Source: an uncultured Ruminococcus sp. (lineage in GTDB: Bacteria; Bacillota; Clostridia; Oscillospirales; Ruminococcaceae). Taken from it: a stretch of DNA of 48,769 bases. A program made the translations under genes and the position numbers. The stretch covers positions 1-48,769 of the forward strand of contig CALXIQ010000042.1 in NCBI GenBank assembly GCA_944388405.1, given 5' to 3'. Position 1 is the stretch's first letter, and each line of letters opens with the position of its first letter. The notes below the pieces were generated by a model. That model saw only the letters and a list, made by a program, of their open reading frames with translations. It had not been told where the DNA came from and searched no databases. Below are positions 25,372 to 34,681 of this stretch, in pieces.

Positions 25372-26430
25372 TCAGCACCTTAACGCCATAGCTTTGGCAA
25401 TTGCCTGCTCCAGCGCCAGCATATCCCCGTTTTTTCCGCTTGAACGGCTTTTTAACAGCAAATCGGTGTCGGAGAATATTTTCAGCGACTGCCTTATCCG
25501 CTCGCAGGTCAGGTTTGCACATTCCGAATAGGCGTTTTTCACCGCAAACTCACGGTTTCGTCCGTATTTAAAATCGGCAACGCAGTCTGACACCGACCGC
25601 CCCGACGACCTGGCAAGCTTTGCACGGTAAAGATCGGTCATGGAAAAGCTTATAACTCCCAGTATCTCAATTGCCTCGTAATTCTGGTCGGAAAGCTCTT
25701 TTACACGGTTAAACACCATAGACGCATTACTTCTGAGAATGTTTATCGCCAGCCCGAAACCGTCAGACTCCACCCTTTTTACGCACAAGGCGTCAATGTC
25801 CTCACGCCTTATCATTCTCCCTGGTGCGTATGCCGTCAGCTTTTCGATTTCATGGCTTATAAGGGAGGTGTCGCACAGACAGCAGTTTGCAAGATATTCC
25901 GAGTCCTGCCTTGAAATGTCGCAGCCTGCTTTTTTTAATGCTGCGGCAATGCTTTTGCCCATGTCGGAAACACGCTTGTATGCAAACTCGCACACCGAGC
26001 CGTGCTTTGCGCAAAAGTCGGCGAACCGCTTGTTTTTGTCGGTAAGGCTGCGCTTGTTTTTGTAAAGGTCAACTCCTGTGGCGTATATTACCACTACGGT
26101 AGTTTCGGATATATCCGAAAGAATTTTTCTTAAATCATCTCCGTCGGCTTTAGAAACAGAATCCATATTAAGGTCGTTTATAGTCACCACAACTCTCGGA
26201 GCAAACAGCGGCAGCATTTCGCAAGCCCCTGCAATTTCGGCAATGTCGGGCTTCTTGCCGTCAAAACTGTGAAGATTCATCGCCTGATCTCCGTCAGGAC
26301 AAAGCTTTTTTATCAGCTTTTTTACATAAGCCTCCAACGCTCCCGAGTCGTGACCGTAAAAGTAATAAAGCCTGTCAAAATCCCCCGCTCTTATTTTTTT
26401 AGCCAAATCCCCGGCTGCCACAAAAGCCAT
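25372..26430 (-). CDS. holA: DNA polymerase III subunit delta
   Basis: Clamp-loader subunit that opens the beta sliding clamp. The 352 residues have the AAA+-like domain I starting LYYFYGHDSGALEAYVKKL and PLFAPRVVVTINDL, and the middle and C-terminal helical domains with ISHEIEKLTAYAPG and ILGVISFSMTDLYRAK, typical of Firmicutes HolA. It lies between comEC and rnmV, the usual comEC-holA order of the group; rpsT, which often follows, is not here. Confidence 0.9.
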   Translation of the reverse strand: MAFVAAGDLAKKIRAGDFDRLYYFYGHDSGALEAYVKKLIKKLCPDGDQAMNLHSFDGKKPDIAEIAGACEMLPLFAPRVVVTINDLNMDSVSKADGDDLRKILSDISETTVVVIYATGVDLYKNKRSLTDKNKRFADFCAKHGSVCEFAYKRVSDMGKSIAAALKKAGCDISRQDSEYLANCCLCDTSLISHEIEKLTAYAPGRMIRREDIDALCVKRVESDGFGLAINILRSNASMVFNRVKELSDQNYEAIEILGVISFSMTDLYRAKLARSSGRSVSDCVADFKYGRNREFAVKNAYSECANLTCERIRQSLKIFSDTDLLLKSRSSGKNGDMLALEQAIAKAMALRC

Positions 26431-26476
26431 AGTAAACCTCCTTCACTCATATTATCCACTAAAATTCCCATGCCGA

Positions 26477-28429
26477 TTATTCTGCCCCGAAGCTGAATAT
26501 CATCATCTGCGACTCATAATGTGACAAGTCGTATTCCCTGCCGTTTATCTTTAAAGTGTCATCATACAGCTCAAGACTGTTGCCGTACGCCGAAAGAATG
26601 TAGCCTTCCTCCGTCGCCGTAACGGTAAAGCTGTGAAGGCTTGCGCTTGTCTCCAAAGGAATCAAACCACTTTGAGCTGTTTCCGACTGAGAGTAATAAG
26701 CCTCCGGCTTTGGCAGCAGCGAAGCATCATAAACGCTTTGGGTGTAATCTGCTCCGCTGTAGATAAACGCAGCGGCTATTCTTTCTATGCCGTAATATGC
26801 GCCGAAATTCTGGACCGTTGCAACATACTCGCCTTTTGATTTCAAATCTATTACAAAAGCATCGCCGTCCTGATAAATCACCGCCGTACAGCTTCCTTTG
26901 CCGGGAAATACCGCCGCATGAACCACATCCTTACTGGCGTAGGAAGCAAATATTACCGCAGCATATATTCCGCAGTATACAAGCCCCGTCATTACTACAT
27001 ACACCCGGAACTTTCCCGACTTTACCGAATAGATAATTCCAGCCGTCGCAAACACAAAGCAAATCATGATTATCCAGAACCAGCAGGTTGGCACTGCCGC
27101 AAAGCTAAGCCCCGACAGTATTTCCGCCAGCCTTATAACCACTCCACTGATAACTCCTGCGGCTTTCAGGATAACTGCCGAAATCACTCCGCCGCCTGTC
27201 AGCACCCCTATCATCACCATCACCAGCGAAACGGTGCACAGTGGTATTGCAAATAAATTTGTCACAGGAGATATAACCGAAACTTCGGTAAAGTACGCCG
27301 CCGCCAGAGGAAGGGTTACAAATATAACTACAGTTACCGACACAAAGCTGCGCAACAGCCATGCAAACCTCCTGCCGGAAAATGTCCTGTTGAGGGCGGG
27401 CGCAACTACGCCTATTGCAAACGCCGCCGCAAGAGACATTGAAAATGACACGTTTCTTACCAGATAGGGATTTAACACGCACATTGCCGCCGAACAGATG
27501 CCAAGAGAATTCATAGTGTCCGCCTTTCTGCCGAAAAGACTTGAACACTGTACCGCCGACATCATTATCCCCGACCTTACTACCGACGGAGCAAATCCCG
27601 CAAAGGCGATAAATATTAATATCGCCCCTTCAATAAGCAAAAACCTCAGCCGCTTTGACGAAACCAGCCGATTTATTATAAACCCGAAGAACATTGCTAT
27701 TACCGCCAGATGTGTGCCCGAAACCGCAAAAAGATGTCCTATGCCGCTGCGATAAAGCATGGTTTTGGTTACGTCGTCCATATCGGTTTTATCGCCGCAC
27801 AGCATGGCGGTGAGAAACGCTCCTTCTTTTTCGCCGGTGTTGTCACGGATAAGCTGAGAGGCGTAATCTCTGAAATTCAGCACCAATCGCATAAAATTAC
27901 TGTGACAACCGCCCAGTATCTCAACCTGCGGAGTGGAATCCCCCTGAAGAAAAACTCCTCTGGGCCGATTGTAGCTTTCAGCATCAAACTTTAAGTTGTC
28001 GCTTATTGCACTTACCTTTCCGGTAACCCTGACATACTGATAGTAATCAAAATTATCGTTCTGTGCAAAATATGTAACACTTGTCTTTTGCTCTCCGTTT
28101 ATACTGCCCTTGACGGTAATTCTGCACACATCGCTGCCGGTATAGGAAAAATCGGTGATATATCCGTCCAATACAACAGTCTGTCCATCGTAAGACATAA
28201 CCGTCTCATAAACCCACATGGTATAAAGCTTTCCCGACAAAAGCCCCAGCAAAAGGCACAACGTTACCGATAACACATACACCCGGTATTTTCCAAACGT
28301 CACAAACAAAAGAACGCCTGCAACAACAGCTGCCAGCGAGAATATCACAAAGCTTTCGCCCCAGTCGGCGGCAAAAAGTACAAGTCCTAAAAGATAGGAT
28401 AATCCCCACCAGGCAAATTTCCGTGTCAC
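26477..28429 (-). CDS. ComEC/Rec2-type competence channel protein with a degenerate C-terminus
   Basis: Polytopic membrane protein of the ComEC family, which forms the channel for DNA uptake. The 650 residues have an N-terminal membrane region, an OB-like DUF4131 segment (about 60-200) and the Competence domain with the hallmark MLYRSGIGHLFAVSGTHLAV and many helices (about 225-490). The C-terminal metallo-beta-lactamase domain is only vestigial: the AVFPGKGSCTAVIYQDGDAF part corresponds to its first strands, but no HxHxDH metal motif follows and the domain is short. GTG start at 28429 with GAGGA 6 nt upstream. Whether it supports transformation is unknown. Confidence 0.82.
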   Translation of the reverse strand: MTRKFAWWGLSYLLGLVLFAADWGESFVIFSLAAVVAGVLLFVTFGKYRVYVLSVTLCLLLGLLSGKLYTMWVYETVMSYDGQTVVLDGYITDFSYTGSDVCRITVKGSINGEQKTSVTYFAQNDNFDYYQYVRVTGKVSAISDNLKFDAESYNRPRGVFLQGDSTPQVEILGGCHSNFMRLVLNFRDYASQLIRDNTGEKEGAFLTAMLCGDKTDMDDVTKTMLYRSGIGHLFAVSGTHLAVIAMFFGFIINRLVSSKRLRFLLIEGAILIFIAFAGFAPSVVRSGIMMSAVQCSSLFGRKADTMNSLGICSAAMCVLNPYLVRNVSFSMSLAAAFAIGVVAPALNRTFSGRRFAWLLRSFVSVTVVIFVTLPLAAAYFTEVSVISPVTNLFAIPLCTVSLVMVMIGVLTGGGVISAVILKAAGVISGVVIRLAEILSGLSFAAVPTCWFWIIMICFVFATAGIIYSVKSGKFRVYVVMTGLVYCGIYAAVIFASYASKDVVHAAVFPGKGSCTAVIYQDGDAFVIDLKSKGEYVATVQNFGAYYGIERIAAAFIYSGADYTQSVYDASLLPKPEAYYSQSETAQSGLIPLETSASLHSFTVTATEEGYILSAYGNSLELYDDTLKINGREYDLSHYESQMMIFSFGAE

Positions 28430-28451
28430 AAGCGTTCCTCACAATCTCACA

Positions 28452-28793
28452 TTAACCCGCAGGCCAGCCGAATTCTCTGCCTGCCAGCATATGAAAATGA
28501 ATGTGGAACACACTCTGTCCCGCCTGCGCTCCGCAGTTGGAAACCACTCTGAAACCGTCCTTCAGTCCCATATCCTTTGCAAGCTTTGAGATAACCTCAA
28601 AAATGTGAGCTATCACGCCGCTGTTTTCCTCTGTTATCTCATCAAGCTTTGAAATGTGCTCCTTAGGTATAACCAGATAGTGAATAGGCGCAGTAGGTTC
28701 GATATCTTCGAAAACATACACCGTTTCATCCTCGTAAACCTTCTTTGAGGGAATTTCCCCCTTTACAATTTTGCAGAACAAACAATCAGCCAT
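28452..28793 (-). CDS. HIT family (Hint-like) nucleotide hydrolase
   Basis: Histidine-triad protein hydrolysing nucleoside phosphoramidates or dinucleotides. The 113 residues begin CLFCKIVKGEIPSKKVYED and end with the triad HIHFHM in GQSVFHIHFHMLAGREFGW; the CxxC and a downstream His may bind zinc as in other Hint proteins. GGAGG lies 9 nt ahead of the ATG. It sits between alaS and comEC; a Hint partner of tRNA synthetases (cleaving aminoacyl-AMP) is known biochemistry and the neighbourhood fits, but this is inference. Confidence 0.93.
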   Translation of the reverse strand: MADCLFCKIVKGEIPSKKVYEDETVYVFEDIEPTAPIHYLVIPKEHISKLDEITEENSGVIAHIFEVISKLAKDMGLKDGFRVVSNCGAQAGQSVFHIHFHMLAGREFGWPAG

Positions 28794-28873
28794 AGTTTTA
28801 TCCTCCTTTTCAAACCCAGACCCGGGCGGTTTCCCCTATCGCGAGGGAAACCTGCTCTCAGGTATGGTACAGA

Positions 28874-31531
28874 TTACTTTACAAACTCGCCTACAATTTC
28901 AATAACCTTGTCAAGAGCTTCGTCAATCTTGAATCTGTCGCCTACTCCTGCCATTGCGGAGTCGGGCCTTCCGCCGCCCTTGCCGCCTGTGATTGCCGCA
29001 ACCTTGCCTACAATCTTGCCGGCGTGTGCGCCTTTAGCTACTGCGTCCTTGCCGGCAACCGCCAGCAGATTTGCCTTTTCTCCGTCAACTCCGGCAATTA
29101 CCGCAACTATATCGCTTCGGTGCGACTTGATTTCGTCGCCCATTTTTCTAAGCATATCGGGCTTTATTCCCGAAAACATTGCGGTGATAACCTTTACTCC
29201 GCCAACGTCTGCGGCATTTTCAAACAAGGATTTTGTTCTCAGGGCGGATATTTCCGACTGCAAAGCGTCTCTTTCATGTTCAAGCTCTCTTATATCGTGC
29301 ATAACCGCCGTACATCTTTTGATAAGCTCCATAGGATTTGCCAGTTTGAGAACTTCAGCCGCATGATGAATAAGCTTCTCATTTTCGTTGAAAAGGTCAA
29401 GCACTCCCGTGCCCGTTACCGCCTCGATACGTCTTACTCCCGAAGCTACCGAGCTTTCGGAAATTATCTTGAACAAGCCTATCTTTGAGGTATTGTCAAG
29501 GTGGGTTCCTCCGCAGAACTCAATAGAAGCGGTTTCCTCGCCGTCCCCCATTGTAACTACTCTTACCACGTCGCCGTACTTTTCGCCGAACAGCGCCATT
29601 GCGCCCAGCTTCTGAGCCTCTTCTATAGGCATTTCCTTAACTGTAATGTCAAGCGCCGAAAGAATATACCTGTTTACCAGCATTTCAACCTTAAGTCTTT
29701 CCTCAAGGGTCATGGCGTTAAAGTGGGAAAAGTCAAATCTCAGCCTGTGTTCGTCTACAAGCTGTCCTGCCTGATGAACGTGGTCGCCCAGCACCTTTCT
29801 TAAAGCCGCCTGAAGCAGGTGAGCGCAGCTGTGATTTCTCATTGTGGCAAGACGGGTCTTTTTGTCAACTGCAAATTCAGCAATCTGCCCTACGGATATT
29901 CCGCCCTCTTCTACTTTTACTTTATGAGCGAATTTGCCTGCCACAACCTTCTGAACATCAAGCACCCGACACTTTCCGCTGGCAGTGGTTATTATACCCT
30001 TATCGGCAGCCTGTCCGCCGCTTTCCGCATAGAAGGGAGTCTTTGCCGAAACGATGTAAACCTCGTCCCCTGTGCCGGCGTTTTCGATAAGCTCATCGTC
30101 GGTGGCGATAAACGCAATTTCTGCGGTGTCGGTAAGTCTGTCGTATCCGGTAAATTCCGTGTGGAATTCCTTATCAATCTTATGGAATATCGTTTCGTCA
30201 GCGCCCATATATTTAGAGCCGCCTCTTGCCTCGCGAGCGGTTACCCTCTGCTTTTCCATGCATACGGCATAACCTTCCTCGTCGGCTTCAAGGCCTTTTT
30301 CCTCCAGTATCTCACGGGTAAGGTCGATGGGGAAGCCGTAGGTATCCGAAAGCTTAAAGCAGGACTCGCCGTCCAGCACCTTTTTGCTGTCGGAGAGCAT
30401 ATTGTCGATATATTCCTCCAGAATCTTCATTCCCCTGTCTATAGTTCTGTTAAAATTCTGCTCCTCTGTGGTAAGCACCTTTACGATGTAGTCATACTTT
30501 TCTTCCAGCTCGTTATACTCGCACTTGTTGCAGTCTACCACCGTTCTCACAAGATCTTTAAGGAAAAGCCCGTTTATGCCCAGCAGCTTGCCGTGACGAA
30601 CGGCTCTTCTCAGCAGGCGGCGCATTACATAGCCCCTGCCCTCGTTTGACGGCAGCACTCCGTCTGCCGCCAAGAACGTAACTGCTCTTATATGGTCGGT
30701 GATAACACGTATAGAAACGTCCTTTTTATATTCCTCGCCGTATTTGCAGCCTGCAATCTCACAAATATGATCTCTGATAGCCTTTATCGTATCAACGTCG
30801 AAGATTGAATCCACTCCCTGCATCATTGCAGCAAGTCTTTCAAGACCCATGCCGGTGTCGATGTTCTTTTGTGCAAGGGGGGTGTATGTGCCGTCCTCGT
30901 GACGCTCAAACTGGGTAAACACCAGATTCCAGAACTCCATATACCTGTCACAGTCGCAGCCCACCGTGCAGCCCGGCTTTCCGCAGCCGTATTCCTCGCC
31001 TCTGTCAAAATATATCTCGGAGCAGGGTCCGCAAGGTCCGTCAACGCCTGCTTCCCAGAAGTTGTCCTCCTTGCCCATGCGGAATATTCTGTCCATAGGC
31101 AGGCCTACCTTTTCATGCCAGATTTTTTCCGCCTCGTCGTCCTCCTCATAAACGGAAACATAAAGCCTGTCCTTTGGCAGCTTGAGAACTTCGGTACAAA
31201 ACTCCCACGCCCATGAAATGGCCTCTTCCTTAAAATAATCTCCAAATGAGAAGTTGCCCAGCATTTCAAAATACGTGCCATGCCTTGCGGTCTTTCCTAC
31301 GTTTTCGATGTCTCCTGTGCGGATGCATTTCTGGCAGGTAGTCATTCTGGTTCTGGGAGGAACCTCCTGTCCTGTAAAATAAGGCTTTAAAGGCGCCATT
31401 CCCGCAACTATAAGCAGCAGGCTGTTGTCGTTCTGGGGAATAAGAGGATAGCTTTTATGTCTTAAGCACCCCTTGCTTTCAAAAAATTTCAGATAAGCTT
31501 CTCTCAAATCGTTAAGACTTGTCCATTCCAT
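28874..31531 (-). CDS. alaS: Alanyl-tRNA synthetase
   Basis: Charges tRNA-Ala and edits misacylated Ser/Gly. The 885 residues have the class II catalytic core (LRHKSYPLIPQNDNSLLLI, motif 2 RTRMTTCQKCIRTGDIENVG), the tRNA-recognition domain, the editing domain with HSCAHLLQAALR and CGGTHLDNTS zinc motifs, and the C-terminal DHHA1 domain ending GGGRPDSAMAGVGD. The ATG at 31531 has AAAGGA 10 nt upstream; a TTG at 31540 is unlikely. It is controlled by a T-box leader, so expression should rise when tRNA-Ala is uncharged. Confidence 0.97.
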   Translation of the reverse strand: MEWTSLNDLREAYLKFFESKGCLRHKSYPLIPQNDNSLLLIVAGMAPLKPYFTGQEVPPRTRMTTCQKCIRTGDIENVGKTARHGTYFEMLGNFSFGDYFKEEAISWAWEFCTEVLKLPKDRLYVSVYEEDDEAEKIWHEKVGLPMDRIFRMGKEDNFWEAGVDGPCGPCSEIYFDRGEEYGCGKPGCTVGCDCDRYMEFWNLVFTQFERHEDGTYTPLAQKNIDTGMGLERLAAMMQGVDSIFDVDTIKAIRDHICEIAGCKYGEEYKKDVSIRVITDHIRAVTFLAADGVLPSNEGRGYVMRRLLRRAVRHGKLLGINGLFLKDLVRTVVDCNKCEYNELEEKYDYIVKVLTTEEQNFNRTIDRGMKILEEYIDNMLSDSKKVLDGESCFKLSDTYGFPIDLTREILEEKGLEADEEGYAVCMEKQRVTAREARGGSKYMGADETIFHKIDKEFHTEFTGYDRLTDTAEIAFIATDDELIENAGTGDEVYIVSAKTPFYAESGGQAADKGIITTASGKCRVLDVQKVVAGKFAHKVKVEEGGISVGQIAEFAVDKKTRLATMRNHSCAHLLQAALRKVLGDHVHQAGQLVDEHRLRFDFSHFNAMTLEERLKVEMLVNRYILSALDITVKEMPIEEAQKLGAMALFGEKYGDVVRVVTMGDGEETASIEFCGGTHLDNTSKIGLFKIISESSVASGVRRIEAVTGTGVLDLFNENEKLIHHAAEVLKLANPMELIKRCTAVMHDIRELEHERDALQSEISALRTKSLFENAADVGGVKVITAMFSGIKPDMLRKMGDEIKSHRSDIVAVIAGVDGEKANLLAVAGKDAVAKGAHAGKIVGKVAAITGGKGGGRPDSAMAGVGDRFKIDEALDKVIEIVGEFVK

Positions 31532-31556
31532 CAAATTCAAATCCTTTCAATGCTAA

Positions 31557-31788
31557 TTAAAAAAGCTCCGCCCCATAACATGGGACGAAGCTGCATACTC
31601 CGTGTTACCACCCAAATTGCCGGGAAAGCATATCCCCCGACCACTCGAATCCTTTAACGCAGGAGATACGCCGCTGTTTTCACAGCGATGCTCAGGTTAG
31701 CCCCCGAAAGCCGAATCAAGGCTTGCACCAACCGCCTTTTCTCTTAGATTCACCTTTTCGGTTAATTCCGTCGTCGCTTTTCACATAT
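31557..31788 (-). promoter_or_regulatory. T-box riboswitch leader of alaS
   Basis: The minus-strand leader shows the T-box sequence GGGTGGTAACACG (31601-31613), a Stem I element GGTGCAAGCC, and a terminator AGCTTCGTCCCAT / ATGGGGCGGAGCT followed by TTTTTT (31559-31592). Uncharged tRNA-Ala should pair with the T-box and favour antitermination. I could not place the Ala specifier codon with certainty. Confidence 0.9.
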
Positions 31789-31794
31789 ATTATA

Positions 31795-31823
31795 ATTATA
31801 TATCCCTGAATTATAATTGTCAA
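31795..31823 (-). promoter_or_regulatory. Promoter of the alaS leader
   Basis: Minus strand TTGACA (31818-31823), 17 bp, TATAAT (31795-31800). Confidence 0.85.
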
Positions 31824-31844
31824 TAGGCAGCACGCAAAAAAATC

Positions 31845-31882
31845 CACAAAAAAAACGAAGCCGCTTTTCTTCGGCTTCGTTT
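31845..31882 (-). terminator. Terminator after rplA
   Basis: AAACGAAGCCG / CGGCTTCGTTT stem with an 8 nt loop; minus-strand tail TTTTTTTTG. Confidence 0.85.
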
Positions 31883-31898
31883 TGATAAAACACTTAAA

Positions 31899-32594
31899 TT
31901 AGTTTCCGTACTTAGCGGTATTAACCTTAATACCGACGCCCATTGTAGAAGCAACTACAACGCTTCTCAGGTACTGACCCTTAGCGGCAGCCGGCTTAGC
32001 CTTAACTACAGCGTCCATAAGGGTATTGAAGTTTTCCTCAAGCTTCTCTGCTCCGAAGGAAGCCTTTCCTATTGGGCAGTGAATGATATTTGTCTTGTCA
32101 AGACGGTACTCAATCTTACCTGCCTTAGCTTCTGTAACAGCCTTAGCAACATCAGGAGTAACCGTACCTGCCTTTGGGTTAGGCATAAGACCACGAGGTC
32201 CGAGAATCTTACCAAGACGTCCTACAACGCCCATCATATCAGGGGATGCAACTACAACGTCAAAGTCCATCCAGTTTTCCTTTGTAATCTTTTCAACCAA
32301 ATCCATGCCGCCTACATACTCAGCGCCGGCAGCCTTGGCTTCCTCATATTTATCCTCCTTACAGAATACGCAAACCCTTACGGACTTACCTGTTCCGTTA
32401 GGAAGAACTACAGCGCCTCTTACCTGCTGGTCAGCGTGACGGGAGTCAACGCCCAGACGGATATGGGCTTCAATTGTTTCGTCAAATTTTGCCTTAGCAC
32501 CCTTAGCTGCCAGATCAAGAGCCTCAGGAGCGTCATAAAGCTTAGTCTTGTCAACAGCCTTTGCAGCGTCAACATACTTTTTGCCGTGTTTCAT
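31899..32594 (-). CDS. rplA: 50S ribosomal protein L1
   Basis: rRNA-binding protein of the L1 stalk and, in many bacteria, translational repressor of its own operon. The 231 residues begin [20 protein letters not shown] and contain the signature block around [15 protein letters not shown]. The ATG at 32594 follows AAGGAGG by 8 nt; the upstream in-frame start at 32633 lacks a site. The 120 nt gap to rplK carries two hairpins (ACCGTATA/TATACGGT at 32672-32693; CCGATA/TATCGG near 32624-32646) that could be regulatory. Confidence 0.97.
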   Translation of the reverse strand: MKHGKKYVDAAKAVDKTKLYDAPEALDLAAKGAKAKFDETIEAHIRLGVDSRHADQQVRGAVVLPNGTGKSVRVCVFCKEDKYEEAKAAGAEYVGGMDLVEKITKENWMDFDVVVASPDMMGVVGRLGKILGPRGLMPNPKAGTVTPDVAKAVTEAKAGKIEYRLDKTNIIHCPIGKASFGAEKLEENFNTLMDAVVKAKPAAAKGQYLRSVVVASTMGVGIKVNTAKYGN

Positions 32595-32671
32595 TATATT
32601 ATCCTCCTTATTAGTGGTAATACCGATACCCATTTGGTATATCGGTTAGCGGAAAATTCCTCCCACCATCT

Positions 32672-32693
32672 ACCGTATAAGCTTCTATACGGT
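32672..32693 (-). promoter_or_regulatory. Hairpin between rplK and rplA
   Basis: Perfect 8 bp stem ACCGTATA / TATACGGT with a 6 nt loop. Possible processing or regulatory site; no T run, so not a terminator. Confidence 0.4.
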
Positions 32694-32714
32694 TTACGAT
32701 TAGGTTACAAACGA

Positions 32715-33140
32715 TTAGTCAACCACAGTAACGCCCATTGAACGACAGGTTCCTGCGATCATGCTCATTGCTGATTCGATGCTGGAAGCGTTCAGGTCGG
32801 GCATTTTCTGCTCCGCAATCTTCTGTACCTGCTCCTTTGTGATTGTAGCAACCTTTGTCTTGTTAGGTGTGCCTGAACCTGACTCGATCTTGCAAGCCTT
32901 CTTGATAAGAACGGCTGCCGGAGGAGTCTTTGTTATAAACGTAAATGATCTGTCGGCATAAACTGTGATTACAACAGGAATGATAAGACCGATGTCGTTC
33001 TTTGTTCTCTCGTTAAAATCCTTTGTAAATGCCATGATGTTAACACCGTGCTGTCCCAGCGCAGGACCTACCGGTGGTGCAGGAGTTGCCTTTCCTGCCG
33101 GAATCTGCAGCTTAATATAGCCTACTACTTTTTGTGCCAT
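32715..33140 (-). CDS. rplK: 50S ribosomal protein L11
   Basis: GTPase-centre ribosomal protein. The 141 residues start [20 protein letters not shown] and include [18 protein letters not shown] and the C-terminal AGTCRSMGV signature. The ATG at 33140 is 10 nt after GGAGG; the longer frame to 33212 is not needed. Lies in nusG-rplK-rplA order. Confidence 0.98.
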   Translation of the reverse strand: MAQKVVGYIKLQIPAGKATPAPPVGPALGQHGVNIMAFTKDFNERTKNDIGLIIPVVITVYADRSFTFITKTPPAAVLIKKACKIESGSGTPNKTKVATITKEQVQKIAEQKMPDLNASSIESAMSMIAGTCRSMGVTVVD

Positions 33141-33309
33141 CTTTCGCACCTCCATAATTTGTGGTAAGGCGAGTGCTTTGCACTCTCCCACTTTTTTGAA
33201 GCAAGATGTCAACAGACAGCCCGCATTAATTCCAGCGGAATGTCCTGTATATCAACTTTCGCTTCTTATAAACGTATGAATTTCGCGGACATATATATCC
33301 GCCTTTGCC

Positions 33310-33840
33310 TTAATCCTCAGCCTTGATCTGTGAAATAGGCAGACTTACAGGAGTTTCTCTTCCGAACATTGATACCACAATGTCAACCGTCTGTGACTCA
33401 ATATCGATATTCTGGACCGTTCCCGTAAAGCCCTCGAAAGAACCGCCTGTAACAACCACTGTATCTCCAACCTTGTAGCTGACCTCAACGGTTTTCTTTC
33501 TCTCAGACTCAACACCCAGCGCCGCAACCTCTTTTTCGGTAAGGGGAACAGGCTTGGATGCAGGACCTACGAATCCCGTAACTCCCCTGGTGTTTCTTAC
33601 AATGTACCATGAATCGTCGTTCATGACCATTTTCACAAGCACATAGCTGGGGAAAAGCTTTCTTTCAGCTTCAACTTCCTTGTTATCCTTTACTTCAGTA
33701 ACAAGCTCCATCGGTATTTTTACCTCAGGAATAAGCTCGTGAAGCTTTCGGTTTTCAACTACCTTTTCAATATTCTGTTTAACCTTGTTCTCATAACCGG
33801 AATATGTGTGGACTACATACCACTTTGCTTGTTCAGACAT
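33310..33840 (-). CDS. nusG: Transcription termination/antitermination factor NusG
   Basis: RNA polymerase elongation factor. The 176 residues have the NGN domain (AKWYVVHTYSGYENKVKQNI and SYVLVKMVMNDDSWYIVRN, TRGVTGFVG) and the KOW domain from about 125 (GDTVVVTGGSFEGFTGTVQN). Normal length. It follows secE by 60 nt. GGAGG lies ahead of the ATG (33846-33851 in reverse). Confidence 0.98.
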   Translation of the reverse strand: MSEQAKWYVVHTYSGYENKVKQNIEKVVENRKLHELIPEVKIPMELVTEVKDNKEVEAERKLFPSYVLVKMVMNDDSWYIVRNTRGVTGFVGPASKPVPLTEKEVAALGVESERKKTVEVSYKVGDTVVVTGGSFEGFTGTVQNIDIESQTVDIVVSMFGRETPVSLPISQIKAED

Positions 33841-33900
33841 GATATAAACCTCCGTAAATATTGCAGGTGTTAAAACCGCTTTTGCCGGACTTCTGCCGCT

Positions 33901-34161
33901 TTAAGCTCCCAGATTAAGCAGAGCTCTTATCGCCGCTCCCAGTCCGGTGTCGATGCCAAAAAGAAACAGCGCCATAATCGCCATTACGGTAAGCACAACT
34001 CCCGTATTGTTTATAACCTGTTTTCTGCTTGGCCATACGACCTTTTTCAGTTCCGATCTCAGATCTCTGAGATACTTTTTCACGCCGCCCCTTTTAGTCT
34101 TTTCAGACTTGCCGGCCGCCTTCGACTTCACAACTTTGGAGTCAGCTTCTTTTTTAGCCAT
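33901..34161 (-). CDS. secE: Preprotein translocase subunit SecE
   Basis: Single-helix subunit of the SecYEG channel. The 86 residues have a Lys-rich N-terminus, the conserved LRDLRSELKKVVWPSRKQV amphipathic helix and one membrane segment (VVLTVMAIMALFLFGIDTG). GGAG lies ahead of the ATG. Standard place between rpmG and nusG. Confidence 0.96.
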   Translation of the reverse strand: MAKKEADSKVVKSKAAGKSEKTKRGGVKKYLRDLRSELKKVVWPSRKQVINNTGVVLTVMAIMALFLFGIDTGLGAAIRALLNLGA

Positions 34162-34178
34162 AACAAAGCCCTCCCGAC

Positions 34179-34328
34179 TTACTTAGTCTCTTTGTGAAGA
34201 GTGTGCTTCTTACAGAACTTGCAATACTTATTCATCTCAAGTCTGTCAGGGTCATTCTTCTTGTTTTTCTTCGTGTTGTAGTTCCTCTGCTTGCATTCTG
34301 TACAAGCGAGCGTAATCTTAACTCTCAT
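34179..34328 (-). CDS. rpmG: 50S ribosomal protein L33
   Basis: A 49-residue ribosomal protein. It begins [19 protein letters not shown] and ends with a second Cys pair in [13 protein letters not shown], so this is the zinc-binding (CxxC...CxxC) form. AGGAGG lies 10 nt upstream of the ATG. First gene of rpmG-secE-nusG-rplK-rplA. No tRNA-Trp gene, often next to it, is present. Confidence 0.95.
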   Translation of the reverse strand: MRVKITLACTECKQRNYNTKKNKKNDPDRLEMNKYCKFCKKHTLHKETK

Positions 34329-34506
34329 TTTCGGCACCTCCTGACGAAATTTGCACTCTGCAGGAACAAGCAGAATGCGTCTGCCTCCCTCACACGCAAA
34401 CCGTAACCGGCAGCGCTGCTATGAGGTAACTTATGTTTTATGCCGCATTTTTGCCCAAGAGCCTTAAAAATGCGCAAAAAAATAAACCTCATAAAGAGGT
34501 AAGAAC

Positions 34507-34535
34507 ATTATATCACATTGAAATACGCTTGTCAA
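34507..34535 (-). promoter_or_regulatory. Promoter of rpmG-secE-nusG-rplK-rplA
   Basis: Minus strand TTGACA (34530-34535), 17 bp, TATAAT (34507-34512). The 170 nt leader contains a GCATTTTT / AAAAATGC hairpin and an ACCTC-x-GAGGT hairpin at its 5' end. Confidence 0.85.
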
Positions 34536-34632
34536 GCTGTTTTATTAACTTTCTGTAAATTCTTCCGCACAACTTCGTCATAAGTCAAAATCGGCTCATT
34601 ACTCTTCCTACGGGAACTACAAACCGCCAAGG

Positions 34633-34667
34633 CGGGCGTCGGAAAGGGTTATCCCAACTCCGACGCC
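34633..34667. terminator. Hairpin between rpmG promoter region and fucO
   Basis: GGGCGTCGGA / TCCGACGCCC outer arms around an AGGG-x-CCCA inner stem, 14 nt after the fucO stop. There is no strong T run, so terminator function is likely but unproven. Confidence 0.45.
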
Positions 34668-34681
34668 CAGTTTACACTATA

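Noticed and set aside
29819..30649. A 276-codon plus-strand frame opposite alaS
   Set aside because: Shadow of alaS; no ribosome site, no domain.
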